A stretch of DNA of 64,000 bases from Mixta intestinalis (GCF_009914055.1 NZ_CP028271.1:2232001-2296000); one strand, 5' to 3'; shown: positions 1 through 8,801, numbered from the stretch's first letter. Numbers and translations: made by a program. The notes: generated by a model not told the origin, from the sequence alone.

Positions 1-264
1 TATATTTATTGCCACGGTGAGTAGAGGCATATCTTCACCTATCGTCCCTGTTCGGGTTTTATATTCCTCGATGTAATATTGTTCGTAGCCTCTGGCCTTT
101 CCATAATTTACATTTGCATCAATGGGCAGCATTCTGGAACCAGGCATCAGCTTACCTGAATTAATATGTTTTCCCATCCTTCGTTCAATGTCATTGGTAA
201 TATCAATGTAATAAAATTCTGTTGCCCCAAGATTGAATAAACCATAAACACCATATCCGTTTCG
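1..264 (-). pseudogene. Orphan Rhs C-terminal toxin fragment (GIY-YIG nuclease-like), open at left edge
   Basis: Reading the minus strand from 264 to 1 gives 88 codons with no stop, preceded directly by an in-frame TAA (265-267) and with no start codon in a sensible place. The peptide begins RNGYGVYGLFNLG and continues with YYIDITNDIERRMGKH. This fits the GIY-YIG nuclease layout: GVY for GIY, YID where YIG is usual, a conserved Arg in IERRM, and a later Glu in GYEQYYIEEY. Such modules are known as variable tips of Rhs proteins. It lies just after the terminator of the neighbouring rhs-immunity pair and has no Rhs core, so I read it as a displaced tip left by an earlier toxin exchange. The Asp in place of the YIG Gly could reflect decay. 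The end is outside the window. Confidence 0.6.
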
Positions 265-273
265 TTAGATAAT

Positions 274-308
274 AAAAAGCCGGAAAGATTTAATACTCCC
301 GGCTTTTT
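274..308 (-). terminator. Intrinsic terminator after the rhs immunity gene
   Basis: A perfect 10-bp stem (aaaaagccgg at 274-283 with ccggcttttt at 299-308) and a 15-nt loop start 3 bp past the immunity stop codon. The run of T on the minus strand makes it an intrinsic terminator; the A/T symmetry would allow action in both directions. It separates the active toxin-immunity pair from the orphan tip. Confidence 0.8.
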
Positions 309-310
309 AT

Positions 311-589
311 TTATTTTTTAATGGCTTTTATCCATACATTTTCGAATTCATCGGCATCTATATATATTGCCTTAAATTGAGAATCTTTATTTATTTCATT
401 TAAAGATGGAATCGGTAATTCACCCAACGTTGAAATATCTTTAGGTGTAGATTGATCGGAAAAAATTAACTCTCCAGTAGAAAACACTTCCACCTTACGA
501 ACCTCATATCGGCTATCATCTATTTCACTGTACAGTTCAGTAGGCTCATCATCAAATAAATGATCCCAATGCACTTTTATATACTTCAT
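311..589 (-). CDS. Putative immunity protein for the upstream Rhs toxin (DUF6881-like)
   Basis: A 92-residue acidic cytoplasmic protein with no signal peptide or membrane segment. Its ATG overlaps the rhs stop codon by four bases (ATGA), so the two are translationally coupled, the usual arrangement for an Rhs effector and its cognate immunity protein. The pattern MKYIKVHW, then LYSEIDDSRYEVRKVEVF, then LGELPIPSLNEIN and a C-terminal DEFENVW resembles the small family I know as DUF6881, found in toxin-immunity contexts; this assignment is from memory. It would be expected to bind and block the ADP-ribosyltransferase tip. The gene is much more AT-rich than the Rhs core, as immunity genes usually are. 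Function is inferred from position. Confidence 0.7.
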   Translation of the reverse strand: MKYIKVHWDHLFDDEPTELYSEIDDSRYEVRKVEVFSTGELIFSDQSTPKDISTLGELPIPSLNEINKDSQFKAIYIDADEFENVWIKAIKK

Positions 590-3500
590 TCATTTACTCC
601 AAAACCAACAACCCTTCCATTAATATTTAAGTTTCCGTCATTAAGTATAACAAAAACACCATCTCGTCCTTTAACCACATCTAATCCTGTGACGTCTACT
701 GCTATATAATTTTTGAATTTATCACCTAAGAACGGAATTCGAACAAATGTTCTCGATAACTGAGCATTTGTCTTGGTTCCAGGAATAATATCGGTAAAAT
801 ATTGGCCGTCCCCATAACGGGCATCTTTGGGATTATTAGCTTTTAAAGACGGACGCATTTCTTTTGATTTTAATATACCAGCTAAACCATCATCGTCAGT
901 GTAATGATATAGAATATTTTTATTACTTTTAGTAACACCGCATCCACCTGTAGTTAACCCCAGCGGATCGATCCACGTCAATGGATTTGGCGCATACGCG
1001 TACTGGTTCAGCCCGCCCGCCAGCCCTATCGGATCCGGCTGGGTAAAGTGCCCGTTCTCCGGATCGTAGTAGCGGAAGGTAGTGTAGTGCAGCCCCGTTT
1101 CGTGGTCAAAGTACTGCCCGGCAAAGCGCAGATTCTGCCGCAGACTTTCCCCTTCTCCGGACCGGCTCTCCTGCTTCAGCGCCCCCCACTCGTCGCAGCG
1201 GCCCCGCCACACCGCGCGGCCCGTCCGGTCATGCAGCGACTCCGGCAGCCCGTTCAGCGCCGTACGGTACCAGTACAGCCGGTAGCCGCCGCCCGCCTGC
1301 CGCTCCGCCCTCGCGACGGGCTCGTGGCCGCCTTCGTTGTAAATATAGAGCGTGCCGGTCTCCGGTGACGCTTCGCTCCGCTCGCCGTACAGCCGCAGCC
1401 CGCACCACAAAAATCTGGTCTCCTCCTCCCGCCCGTCGTGGCGCGTCAGCGTCTTGCCGGTGCGTCGCCCCAGCGCGTCGTAGCGGTAGCGCGCCTCACG
1501 GTAGTCGGGGTGCCCGCTGAACGCCACCCGCACCAGCCGGTGCTCGTCGTCGTAGTAAAAGCGCTCCGTCCGGTTACGCCGCCTGTCCGTTCGCTCCGCC
1601 AGCCGCCCGAAGCCGTCGTAGCGGCAGCGCGCCGTGCCGCTGTGGCCCGGACGGTTGTGCAGGATGTTCTCCTCCTGCGGCGACAGCAGGCTGCCCGCCG
1701 CGTCATAGTGCCACCGCCGGGTGCCCTCCTCATCCTGCGCGCTCAGCAGATGGTCGCGGCTGTCGTAGCGGTACTGCGCCCCGCGCTGGTCCGTGTAATG
1801 TCCCGCCGCCCCGCCGCGCGCCTGCCAGCGGCGCCGCACCAGGCTGCCCGCCGCGTCCCAGACAAAGCGCGTTTCCGCCAGGGCGGTGCCGCAGGCCGAC
1901 TCGTCCGCGCTTATCCGCTTTTCGGTGACCCGCCCCACCGCGTCGTACACCACGTGCTGCCACAGCGCCCCCTGCGAGCGCGCGGTTTCCCGGTGCAGCC
2001 GGTCACGCCCGTACGCCGCGATAACGTGCCGCTCTCCCGCCGCCAGCAGGTCCAGCTGCTGCAGGTGGCCGCTGCCGTAATAATGGTACGCCAGCCGCTC
2101 GCCGCCCGGCAGCCGCGTCTCCAGCAGGTTGCCCAGCACGTCATAACGGTGCGCGATGCGGCCGCCCCGGTTCTCCTCCGCCGTCAGCCGCCCCTCCGGG
2201 CTGCAGGTAAACGCCAGCCGCTCCTGCGACCGTGCGGCGCGCCCTTCCCGCTGCGCCTGCTGCCACTCCGCCAGCGCGAAGCGCTCCACCGTCAACGTGC
2301 CGCCCTGATGGTCATAGCGGGTATGGTGCCGCGCCGTGGTTTTGCCCGTCAGCCGGTCCAGCGCGTCCCACGTCAGCCGCGTGGTCAGCGGCGGCTCGTC
2401 CTGCGCGCCCGGATAAGGGTAATGCACCGTTTCCACCGGCCTGCCCTGCGCATCGTAGCGCCAGGTGCGGCGCTGCCCGGACCAGTCCGTCTCCTCCGTC
2501 AGCCGCCCGCGCACGTCGTGGCGGAAGTACCATGCCGCGCCCTTTTCATTAAACAGCACCGCGGGCAGCCCCGCGTCGTCGTAGTCACAGCGCAGCCGCG
2601 TGCCGTCCGGCCTGACCAGCTCCGTCACCTGGCCGCGCCCGTTGCGGGTAAAGCGGCTCACCCGTCCGCCCTCGTCGCGCACGTGGCTCAGCCGCCCTGC
2701 GGCATCATAGCCGTACTCGCGCCGCCCGCCGCCCGGCAGCGTCTCCGCCAGCAGCAGCCCGGCGGCGCTGCGCTGCCACGACACGTCGCGGCCCGCCGCG
2801 TCGCTGATGCGCTCCACCCGTCCCAGTTCGTCATAGAAAATGCGCGTCAGGTAGCCGGAGCAGTCGAAGCGTTTGATAAGCTGCCCGCGGCTGTTGTGCT
2901 CCAGCCGGGTTTCATTGCCCGCCGCGTCCACGATGCGCACGGGGTTGCCCTGGCCGTCATAGTAAAAGCGGGTCAGCCCGCCCTCGCGGTCGCGCAGCGC
3001 CGTCAGGTCTCCCTGTTCGTTATACTCGCGGTACTCCTGCGTGCCGTCGGCAAAGGTGTGCAGCACCGGCAGCGACAGGTCCTCCACCCAGGTCTGCGTC
3101 TCTTTTTCGCCCAGCGGATTAATCCAGGCGATGGGGTTGCCGCGTTCGTCATACTCCATACGGAATTCGTCGCCCGACGGCGTGATGAGGGAAATCAGGC
3201 TGGAGGCATCGTCCCGGTCAAAGGTCCAGCGGGCGCCCGTCTCGTCCGTGTAGTCCGTTATCTGTCCCAGCCGGTCCCAGCGGTGGTGGGTGGTGCCACG
3301 GTCGCGGCGCGTCACGCCGGCGCGGTACTCCTGCGGGCAGTAGTCAAATTCATAATGCTCCAGCGCCCGCCCGCGCTCTTCCAGCCAGTGCTGCGTGACG
3401 TACCACGCCTCCTCTTCCCCCTGTACCTGCGCGTTGAACACCGGCAGCCGTCGCCAGCGGTAGTGCGCGCTCAGCCCGCCCGCATAGTGATGGGCGGTCA

Positions 3501-5214
3501 TGCAGCCGTGCGCCGGGTCGTACTCAAAGCGACGGGTGACGCGCCCGTCGGCGTCGGTGACCGCCGCCAGGCTGCCCGCCGCGTCATACGCATAGCCCGC
3601 CAGCCGCCGCTCGCCATCGTCGGTCAGCAGCCACACCTCCGCGAGCCGGTTCAGCGCCGGATGCCAGTGCAGCCGCAGGCTGACCTCGTAAGCGTCGTCG
3701 TGGATGGCGGTGAGCTGGCCGGCGTGGTTGTAGCGGTAGAGCAGCGCGTAACCGTGGCGGTCAAGCTGCTGCGCCAGCCGCAGCCGCCCCGCCGCCTGCG
3801 GGTCGGGCTCAAACACCGAGTAAAGCCCGTCGTCGTCCTCCAGCATGTAGACGTCCTGCAGGCTGCGCCAGAGCCGGAAGCCCTCGTCGGGGTAGTGCAC
3901 GCCCTGGCCGCGCACCAGCGCCCCCAGCCCCAGGACGCGTCCGCTGCGGTCGGTGAGGGTCACCTCCGTCGCCGCGGGCTCGTCCGCCACCGGCGTCAGC
4001 GTCAGGAAATACTCGTGCGGCAGCGTCCAGCCCCGGCCCAGCGCCCCGGCGGCGTCGTTGCGGCTGTTGTAGAGGCGCTGCCAGACCAGCGGCAGCCGGC
4101 CGTCGAGGGTGAAATCGCACTCCTCTTCGCCCGCCAGGATTTTTGCCCCGGTGGGGATATGCACCGGATAACCGCGCGAGGTCGCCTCGCTGAATATCCG
4201 CGCGGCCCCCTCGCCCAGCATCCCGGCGGCGTAGCCCAGCAGCGCGCTGCCCACCTCTCCGGCCAGCGCGCAGGCGAGCGAACGCGTGCACATGCGCCCG
4301 CCGGAAGCAACCATCGCCACGCCCAGCGACCCGACGATTTCCCCCATAAAGGCAGCCAGCGGGTTTTTGCCGCTGTGAATATCGCGTACCGTGACCGTCG
4401 GCCCGCCGATACGCACCCTGGCCCCCTGCTGCCCGTGTTTTATTTTCGCCTCGCAGGTGCTGCGGTCGTCGTTGCGGCAGGCGGGCTGGCTGTTGATAAA
4501 GACCTTTTTCGAGCCTTCGGCCAGATAAAGCCCGCTGCCGGAGAAAACGTGGCCCTTCCTGCATGCGATGGTGTCGTGATCTGCCGGGCTGGCGTAGGGG
4601 TGCTTCGCGGTCACCACCGGAGAAATCACGCTCTCCCATACAGGGCTTTCCGGCGAGGGAACCGGCTTCGGCGCATCCGGATCGGGCGGCGGTTCTTTTT
4701 CCTTATCGCCCGTCAGCCAGCCGGCAATGGCTTTTCCCGCCGTTATGCCCGTCACTAAGCGGGCAAGCGACGCCGCGCGCTCCAGCGTGCGTCCGGCGAT
4801 GGCCAGCGCTTCAGGGGACTGTGGCGAAGGGTTCGCCCGCTCCGCCTCCAGTTCGGCCCGTATCACCTCCGCCGGGATTTTTCCCGCGGCGCGCGCCGCC
4901 GGTTTGCCTTTGGTTCTGACGTCCGGCGAGCCGCTGGTGATAATGCCGTCCGGCGGACCTTTCAGGCCCAACGCCTCTAACGCTTTATCCGTTAACTCGC
5001 CAGCAAAATCGGCTAACGCATCCACCGCCTCGCCAAAGATAAAACCAAACGCCATCGCCGCCAGGAAGCCCCCTACAGGCCCGAGCAGCGCCACCACACC
5101 TACCCCGACGGCCGCGTAGATCGCCCCTTTAACCACACCGCCCATAAAATCGGCGAACCACGAGGAATGCACCAGCGGATCGTCGAGTTTGGCGGCCAGG
5201 TAGTCACTTCCCAT
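586..5214 (-). CDS. Rhs-family polymorphic toxin with PAAR and HYD-type ADP-ribosyltransferase tip
   Basis: A 1542-residue type VI secretion-type effector. Order of parts: a hydrophobic region at about residues 24-62 (prePAAR membrane segments); an interrupted PAAR-like region at about 85-290 (SGSPDVRTKGKPAARA, later VFINSQPACRNDD); a long series of YD repeats forming the Rhs shell; the core-closing motif RYYDPENGHFTQPDPIGL and the cleavage motif NPLTWIDPLGL, ending at residue 1420. The 122-residue tip carries ILYHYT (His1437, Tyr1438) and GQYFTD (Asp1475), the His-Tyr-Asp signature of HYD1-type ADP-ribosyltransferase toxins. The shell is GC-rich while the tip is AT-rich, marking the exchange point near base 955. 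The start is ATG with GGGAG eight bases upstream. Effectors with prePAAR membrane segments normally need an Eag chaperone; none is encoded next to it, and no VgrG is adjacent. Confidence 0.9.
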   Translation of the reverse strand: MGSDYLAAKLDDPLVHSSWFADFMGGVVKGAIYAAVGVGVVALLGPVGGFLAAMAFGFIFGEAVDALADFAGELTDKALEALGLKGPPDGIITSGSPDVRTKGKPAARAAGKIPAEVIRAELEAERANPSPQSPEALAIAGRTLERAASLARLVTGITAGKAIAGWLTGDKEKEPPPDPDAPKPVPSPESPVWESVISPVVTAKHPYASPADHDTIACRKGHVFSGSGLYLAEGSKKVFINSQPACRNDDRSTCEAKIKHGQQGARVRIGGPTVTVRDIHSGKNPLAAFMGEIVGSLGVAMVASGGRMCTRSLACALAGEVGSALLGYAAGMLGEGAARIFSEATSRGYPVHIPTGAKILAGEEECDFTLDGRLPLVWQRLYNSRNDAAGALGRGWTLPHEYFLTLTPVADEPAATEVTLTDRSGRVLGLGALVRGQGVHYPDEGFRLWRSLQDVYMLEDDDGLYSVFEPDPQAAGRLRLAQQLDRHGYALLYRYNHAGQLTAIHDDAYEVSLRLHWHPALNRLAEVWLLTDDGERRLAGYAYDAAGSLAAVTDADGRVTRRFEYDPAHGCMTAHHYAGGLSAHYRWRRLPVFNAQVQGEEEAWYVTQHWLEERGRALEHYEFDYCPQEYRAGVTRRDRGTTHHRWDRLGQITDYTDETGARWTFDRDDASSLISLITPSGDEFRMEYDERGNPIAWINPLGEKETQTWVEDLSLPVLHTFADGTQEYREYNEQGDLTALRDREGGLTRFYYDGQGNPVRIVDAAGNETRLEHNSRGQLIKRFDCSGYLTRIFYDELGRVERISDAAGRDVSWQRSAAGLLLAETLPGGGRREYGYDAAGRLSHVRDEGGRVSRFTRNGRGQVTELVRPDGTRLRCDYDDAGLPAVLFNEKGAAWYFRHDVRGRLTEETDWSGQRRTWRYDAQGRPVETVHYPYPGAQDEPPLTTRLTWDALDRLTGKTTARHHTRYDHQGGTLTVERFALAEWQQAQREGRAARSQERLAFTCSPEGRLTAEENRGGRIAHRYDVLGNLLETRLPGGERLAYHYYGSGHLQQLDLLAAGERHVIAAYGRDRLHRETARSQGALWQHVVYDAVGRVTEKRISADESACGTALAETRFVWDAAGSLVRRRWQARGGAAGHYTDQRGAQYRYDSRDHLLSAQDEEGTRRWHYDAAGSLLSPQEENILHNRPGHSGTARCRYDGFGRLAERTDRRRNRTERFYYDDEHRLVRVAFSGHPDYREARYRYDALGRRTGKTLTRHDGREEETRFLWCGLRLYGERSEASPETGTLYIYNEGGHEPVARAERQAGGGYRLYWYRTALNGLPESLHDRTGRAVWRGRCDEWGALKQESRSGEGESLRQNLRFAGQYFDHETGLHYTTFRYYDPENGHFTQPDPIGLAGGLNQYAYAPNPLTWIDPLGLTTGGCGVTKSNKNILYHYTDDDGLAGILKSKEMRPSLKANNPKDARYGDGQYFTDIIPGTKTNAQLSRTFVRIPFLGDKFKNYIAVDVTGLDVVKGRDGVFVILNDGNLNINGRVVGFGVNE

Positions 5215-5642
5215 CGCGTTTTGCTCCCTGCGGTTGCTTTATTAAACGGCCTTCTTCATCAACCCTGTTCCATCAAAAAAATGCGTTCCTTAATGACGGA
5301 AAAATGATTTGCTCAATGTTTCAGGCTCAATGCCATTCTGCGAAAAAACAACAGGGCACATCCGGTCGCCTTATTACCCACACGTAGCAGTTTTTTTGCC
5401 AAATGGCGGCGGACAGAAAGATAAGCAATGAAGCCAAAAAAGGTTCTGCTATTAGCGGCGACACCAGCCACCAGAGCGGCAGTCGAAAATGAAAAAACCG
5501 CATCCACGGCGCTATGGATTAATGGAATTGGCTGTCAGACAAGGGAAATTATTATCCATGCCTGATATAAGGGGACAATGTTACCTGTGGACAGAAATAG
5601 TTAACTTTTCTCTGGATCGGCGGGAAGTAAAATACGATGGGC
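5215..5642. other. Gap between rhs and nuoN, without an intact gene
   Basis: About 430 bp between the Rhs start and the nuo terminator. No Eag/DUF1795 chaperone, integrase or direct repeat was seen. The only coding-like trace is a possible exporter remnant, listed separately. The rhs promoter must lie in the part nearest 5215-5310, which is AT-rich, but no clear -35/-10 pair stands out. Confidence 0.5.
5313..5507 (-). pseudogene. Possible remnant of a LysE/RhtB-type exporter C-terminus
   Basis: A 64-codon minus-strand reading frame with no good ribosome binding site. Its end, LRVGNKATGCALLFFRRMAL, resembles the last helix of LysE/RhtB exporters, which typically ends in a small-residue stretch followed by LGLRLAL. 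The preceding FFGFIAYLSVRRHLAKKLL would match the linker before that helix. The rest of a roughly 200-residue family member is missing. It could mark a gene eroded when the rhs locus entered this site, or may be chance. Confidence 0.25.
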
Positions 5643-5670
5643 AAAAAAAAGCCCCGTATCGCTACGGGGC
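5643..5670 (-). terminator. nuo operon terminator
   Basis: An 8-bp perfect stem (gccccgta / tacggggc, 5651-5670) with a TCGC tetraloop lies 19 bases after the nuoN stop. On the minus strand it is followed by eight U (5643-5650). It is a textbook intrinsic terminator closing the complex I operon. Confidence 0.9.
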
Positions 5671-5688
5671 CAGTATGGTTTTTTTGAG

Positions 5689-7146
5689 TTACATAAGCGG
5701 CTGCGCCATCTGCACCAGGCGAATCAGCGGCTGCGGATAGATACCCAACAGCAACACCAGAATCGCTGAAATCAGGACCACCACACCACCGGCGGTAAAG
5801 CCCCAGTTAGCGGGCGTATCACGAGTATGCAGCTCCGGCGGGCTGAGGTAGAGACTGACGGTAACGCGCAGATAGTAGTAAAGGCCAATGGCGCTGCCTA
5901 ATACTACCGCACCGGTTAACCACCACAGCGAGGCGCTAACGCCCAGCGCGATCACGTAAAACTTACCGATAAAGCCCAGCGTCAGCGGAATACCCGCCAG
6001 CGACAGCATCATGGTTGTCATTACCGCCGACAGTATTGGGCGGTGCCAGAACAACCCACGATAGGAGTAAAGCGAATCGGCATCCGGACCACGGTACGGG
6101 CTGGACATCAGGCTGACCACGCCGAACGCGCCAATGCTGCTAAACAGGTAGCCTGCGAGGTAGACGCCTGCGGTTTCCAGCGACATCTGATGTGACTGCA
6201 CCGCAATCAGCGCCACCAGCAGATAACCGAGGTGGGAGATAGAAGAATAACCCAGCAGACGCTTGATATTGCTCTGGCTTATCGCCAGCAGGTTACCAAA
6301 CAGAATGGAAACCACGGCGATAACCGCCAGTACGTTACGTACCGCTTCGCTGTCGGTAACTGGTGCATACATAAACAGACGCATCAGCACACCAAAGATG
6401 GCGATTTTGCTGGCGGTCGCCAGGAAGGTGGAAACCGGTGCAGGCGCACCCTGATAAACGTCCGGCGTCCAGAGGTGGAACGGCACCAGCGACAGTTTAA
6501 AGCCCAGTCCCACAATCATCATCCCCAGACCAGCCAGCAGCAGCGGCTGATGCAACATGCTGTTGGTCAGGCTCTTGCCTAACGCAACAAAACTCAGGCT
6601 GCCAGAATCAGCGTAAAGCAGCGCAATACCAAACAGCAGGAACGACGAGGCCGCCGCCGACAGGATGGTATATTTCAGCGCCGCTTCCAGCGAGCGTTTC
6701 TGGCGAAAGGCGTAGCCGATCAAACCAAACAGCGGCAGCGACAGCAATTCAACCCCGATAAACAACGAGGCCATATGGTTAGCACTCGCCAGCACCACGC
6801 CACCCAGCGCGGCGATCAGCACCAGCAGATAGAACTCATCGCAGTTGTCGCTGAAGCCCTGTAGCCAGTGATAACCCAGGGTACAGGTCGCCAGGCTCGC
6901 CAGCATTACCAGACCGGTGTAGAACATTGAGAAGCCGTCAACGCGCAGCAGCGGCGTGACGTCCATCGGACCGGCCTGACCCACAAACCAGAGCGAAAGC
7001 AGCGCGAGATTGAGGCCAATGACGGTCAGCGTCGCATTAACAAAATGGTTGCGTCGCCACGCAATGGACAGCATCACAACCACCACCGTCAATCCGACGA
7101 TCAACAGCGGCAGCAGCGCGATCAGTTGTTGAGGAGTTATTGTCAT
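5689..7146 (-). CDS. nuoN: NADH-quinone oxidoreductase subunit N
   Basis: 485 residues, the usual length for NuoN. This antiporter-like membrane-arm subunit of respiratory complex I helps pump protons across the inner membrane as NADH is oxidised and quinone reduced. It is hydrophobic throughout with about 14 predicted helices. It shows the conserved antiporter-family block WTPDVYQGAPAPVSTFLA, with its Lys-containing helices, and ISQSNIKRLLGYSSISHLGY. It is the last gene of the operon: nuoM ends six bases upstream and an intrinsic terminator follows the stop. Confidence 0.97.
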   Translation of the reverse strand: MTITPQQLIALLPLLIVGLTVVVVMLSIAWRRNHFVNATLTVIGLNLALLSLWFVGQAGPMDVTPLLRVDGFSMFYTGLVMLASLATCTLGYHWLQGFSDNCDEFYLLVLIAALGGVVLASANHMASLFIGVELLSLPLFGLIGYAFRQKRSLEAALKYTILSAAASSFLLFGIALLYADSGSLSFVALGKSLTNSMLHQPLLLAGLGMMIVGLGFKLSLVPFHLWTPDVYQGAPAPVSTFLATASKIAIFGVLMRLFMYAPVTDSEAVRNVLAVIAVVSILFGNLLAISQSNIKRLLGYSSISHLGYLLVALIAVQSHQMSLETAGVYLAGYLFSSIGAFGVVSLMSSPYRGPDADSLYSYRGLFWHRPILSAVMTTMMLSLAGIPLTLGFIGKFYVIALGVSASLWWLTGAVVLGSAIGLYYYLRVTVSLYLSPPELHTRDTPANWGFTAGGVVVLISAILVLLLGIYPQPLIRLVQMAQPLM

Positions 7147-7152
7147 GGCGAA

Positions 7153-8673
7153 TTACGGCCTTGTAGTTGAAATTGAAGCGGTAAACCACTGCTGGATGTT
7201 GCTCATCGCAGCGTGTGAGGTGTCCAGAATCGGCTGCGGATAGATACCCAGCAGCACCAGCAGAACCACCAGCACCATAATCATAATGAATTCACGCGCA
7301 GACATACCGCGCAGCGGCGTCTCCGACTGCGGCGCGCCGTAATAGGCACGCTGCATCATGATCAGCGAATAAACAGATGCGAATACCAGGCCAAAGGTAG
7401 CGATGACGATAATGGTCGGCACTTCTTTAAAGCTGCCGGTCAAAATCATAAATTCACCGACGAAGTTACCGGTACCCGGCATACCGAGGTTCGCCACCGC
7501 GAAGAACAGCGACAGGCCCGGAATCCATTTAATGCGCGCCCAGAGGCCGCCCATTTTACGCATATCGCGCGTATGCAGACGCTCATAAAGCTGACCGCAG
7601 AGAATAAACAGCGCCGCCGCCGAAAGACCGTGCGCGATCATCTGCACCACCGCGCCCTGAAAGGCCAGCTGGCTACCGGTATAGATAGCGATCAGCACGA
7701 AGCCCATATGGGAAATCGAGGTGTAGGCAATCAGACGTTTGATATCGGTCTGCGAGAACGCCATCCACGCGCCGTAGAAAATACCTATAATACCCAGCCA
7801 CATGGCGACAGGGGCAAACTCCGCCGAGGCGTTAGGAAACAGCGGCAGGCTGAAACGCAGCAGACCGTAAGCGGCGGTTTTCAGCAGGATACCTGCAAGG
7901 TCAACGGAACCGGCGGTCGGTGCCTGGCTGTGCGCATCCGGCAGCCAGCCATGCAGCGGCACCACCGGCATTTTTACCGCGAAGGCGATAAAGAAGCCCA
8001 GCATCAGCAGATATTCAACCGTATGCGACATCGGCGTTTGCAGCAGCACTTCATAGTTGAAGCTCCAGACGCCGGTCGCGCGATAATGCACGAATACCAG
8101 GCCCAGAATGGCAATCAACATGACCAGGCCGCTCGCCTGGGTATAGATGAAGAATTTGGTAGCGGCGGTAATACGGGTTTTACCGTCTGATGCCTTGTGA
8201 CCCCAGAGCGCGATGAGGAAATACATCGGCACCAGCATCATCTCCCAGAAGAAGAAGAACAGGAACAGGTCGATTGCCAGGAACACGCCGATTACGCCGC
8301 CCAGAATCCACATCAGGTTGAGGTGAAAAAAGCCCTGATATTTCTCGATCTCATTCCAGGAGCAGAGCACCGCCATCAACCCTAACAGACCGGTCAGCAC
8401 CACCATCAGCAGCGAGAGCCCATCCAGCGCCAGATGAAAATTGATGCCGAAGCGCGGAATCCAGGGAACGGAAAACTCAGACTGCCACTGCGGAATGCCA
8501 GCGGCCTGGGTCAGTGTATAGCCTCCCTGCAACCAAAGTTGCAGTGAAAGCGCCAGCGTCAGACCCATTGTAATCAGTGCGATCCAGCGTGGCGTTCTGG
8601 CACCTAAGCGCTCAGCCAGCCAGCAGAGAAAGCCACCGACAAACGGGATAACAATTAGCCAAGGTAATAACAT
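7153..8673 (-). CDS. nuoM: NADH-quinone oxidoreductase subunit M
   Basis: 506 residues from ATG at 8673 (MLLPWLIVIPFVGG). An in-frame codon at 8736 would add 21 residues (MGAPVTVTGGSS...) unlike NuoM and overlapping an intergenic hairpin, so I reject it. It is an antiporter-like, proton-pumping membrane subunit of complex I with about 14 helices. Conserved blocks include VPLHGWLPDAHSQAPTAGSV and FSQTDIKRLIAYTSISHMGF, and WEMMLVPMYFLIALWGH carries the conserved helix-5 Glu. It sits between nuoL and nuoN. Confidence 0.97.
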   Translation of the reverse strand: MLLPWLIVIPFVGGFLCWLAERLGARTPRWIALITMGLTLALSLQLWLQGGYTLTQAAGIPQWQSEFSVPWIPRFGINFHLALDGLSLLMVVLTGLLGLMAVLCSWNEIEKYQGFFHLNLMWILGGVIGVFLAIDLFLFFFFWEMMLVPMYFLIALWGHKASDGKTRITAATKFFIYTQASGLVMLIAILGLVFVHYRATGVWSFNYEVLLQTPMSHTVEYLLMLGFFIAFAVKMPVVPLHGWLPDAHSQAPTAGSVDLAGILLKTAAYGLLRFSLPLFPNASAEFAPVAMWLGIIGIFYGAWMAFSQTDIKRLIAYTSISHMGFVLIAIYTGSQLAFQGAVVQMIAHGLSAAALFILCGQLYERLHTRDMRKMGGLWARIKWIPGLSLFFAVANLGMPGTGNFVGEFMILTGSFKEVPTIIVIATFGLVFASVYSLIMMQRAYYGAPQSETPLRGMSAREFIMIMVLVVLLVLLGIYPQPILDTSHAAMSNIQQWFTASISTTRP

Positions 8674-8707
8674 GGCGGTTACGGTCCCTTTTCTAGTCCT
8701 GGATGAG

Positions 8708-8788
8708 CCGCCGGTAACAGTTACCGGCGCACCCAACCTCAGGTTTTTTCACAAGCTTATCGGGTGGGACGCGGCAGCATGCCGCCTC
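8708..8788 (-). other. Two strong hairpins in the nuoL-nuoM spacer
   Basis: The 128-bp nuoL-nuoM spacer is unusually long for this tight operon. It holds a 9-bp inverted repeat (gccggtaac / gttaccggc, 8710-8728) and a second stem (gcggca / tgccgc, 8771-8785) that extends outward to ggga / tccc after one mismatch. Neither is followed by a U-run, so they are more likely RNA-stability or processing elements than terminators. Confidence 0.6.
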
Positions 8789-8801
8789 CCGCTCACTAAC
8801 C

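Noticed and set aside
1438..4758. 1106-codon plus-strand open frame opposite the first Rhs gene
   Set aside because: It is a mirror of the GC-rich Rhs coding strand: Arg/Pro/Val/Ala-rich low-complexity translation, no recognisable domain, no ribosome binding site. The minus-strand Rhs reading explains the sequence fully.
5489..5740. 83-codon plus-strand frame between rhs and nuoN
   Set aside because: It runs through the nuo terminator hairpin and into the 3-prime end of nuoN, so it is not a plausible gene.
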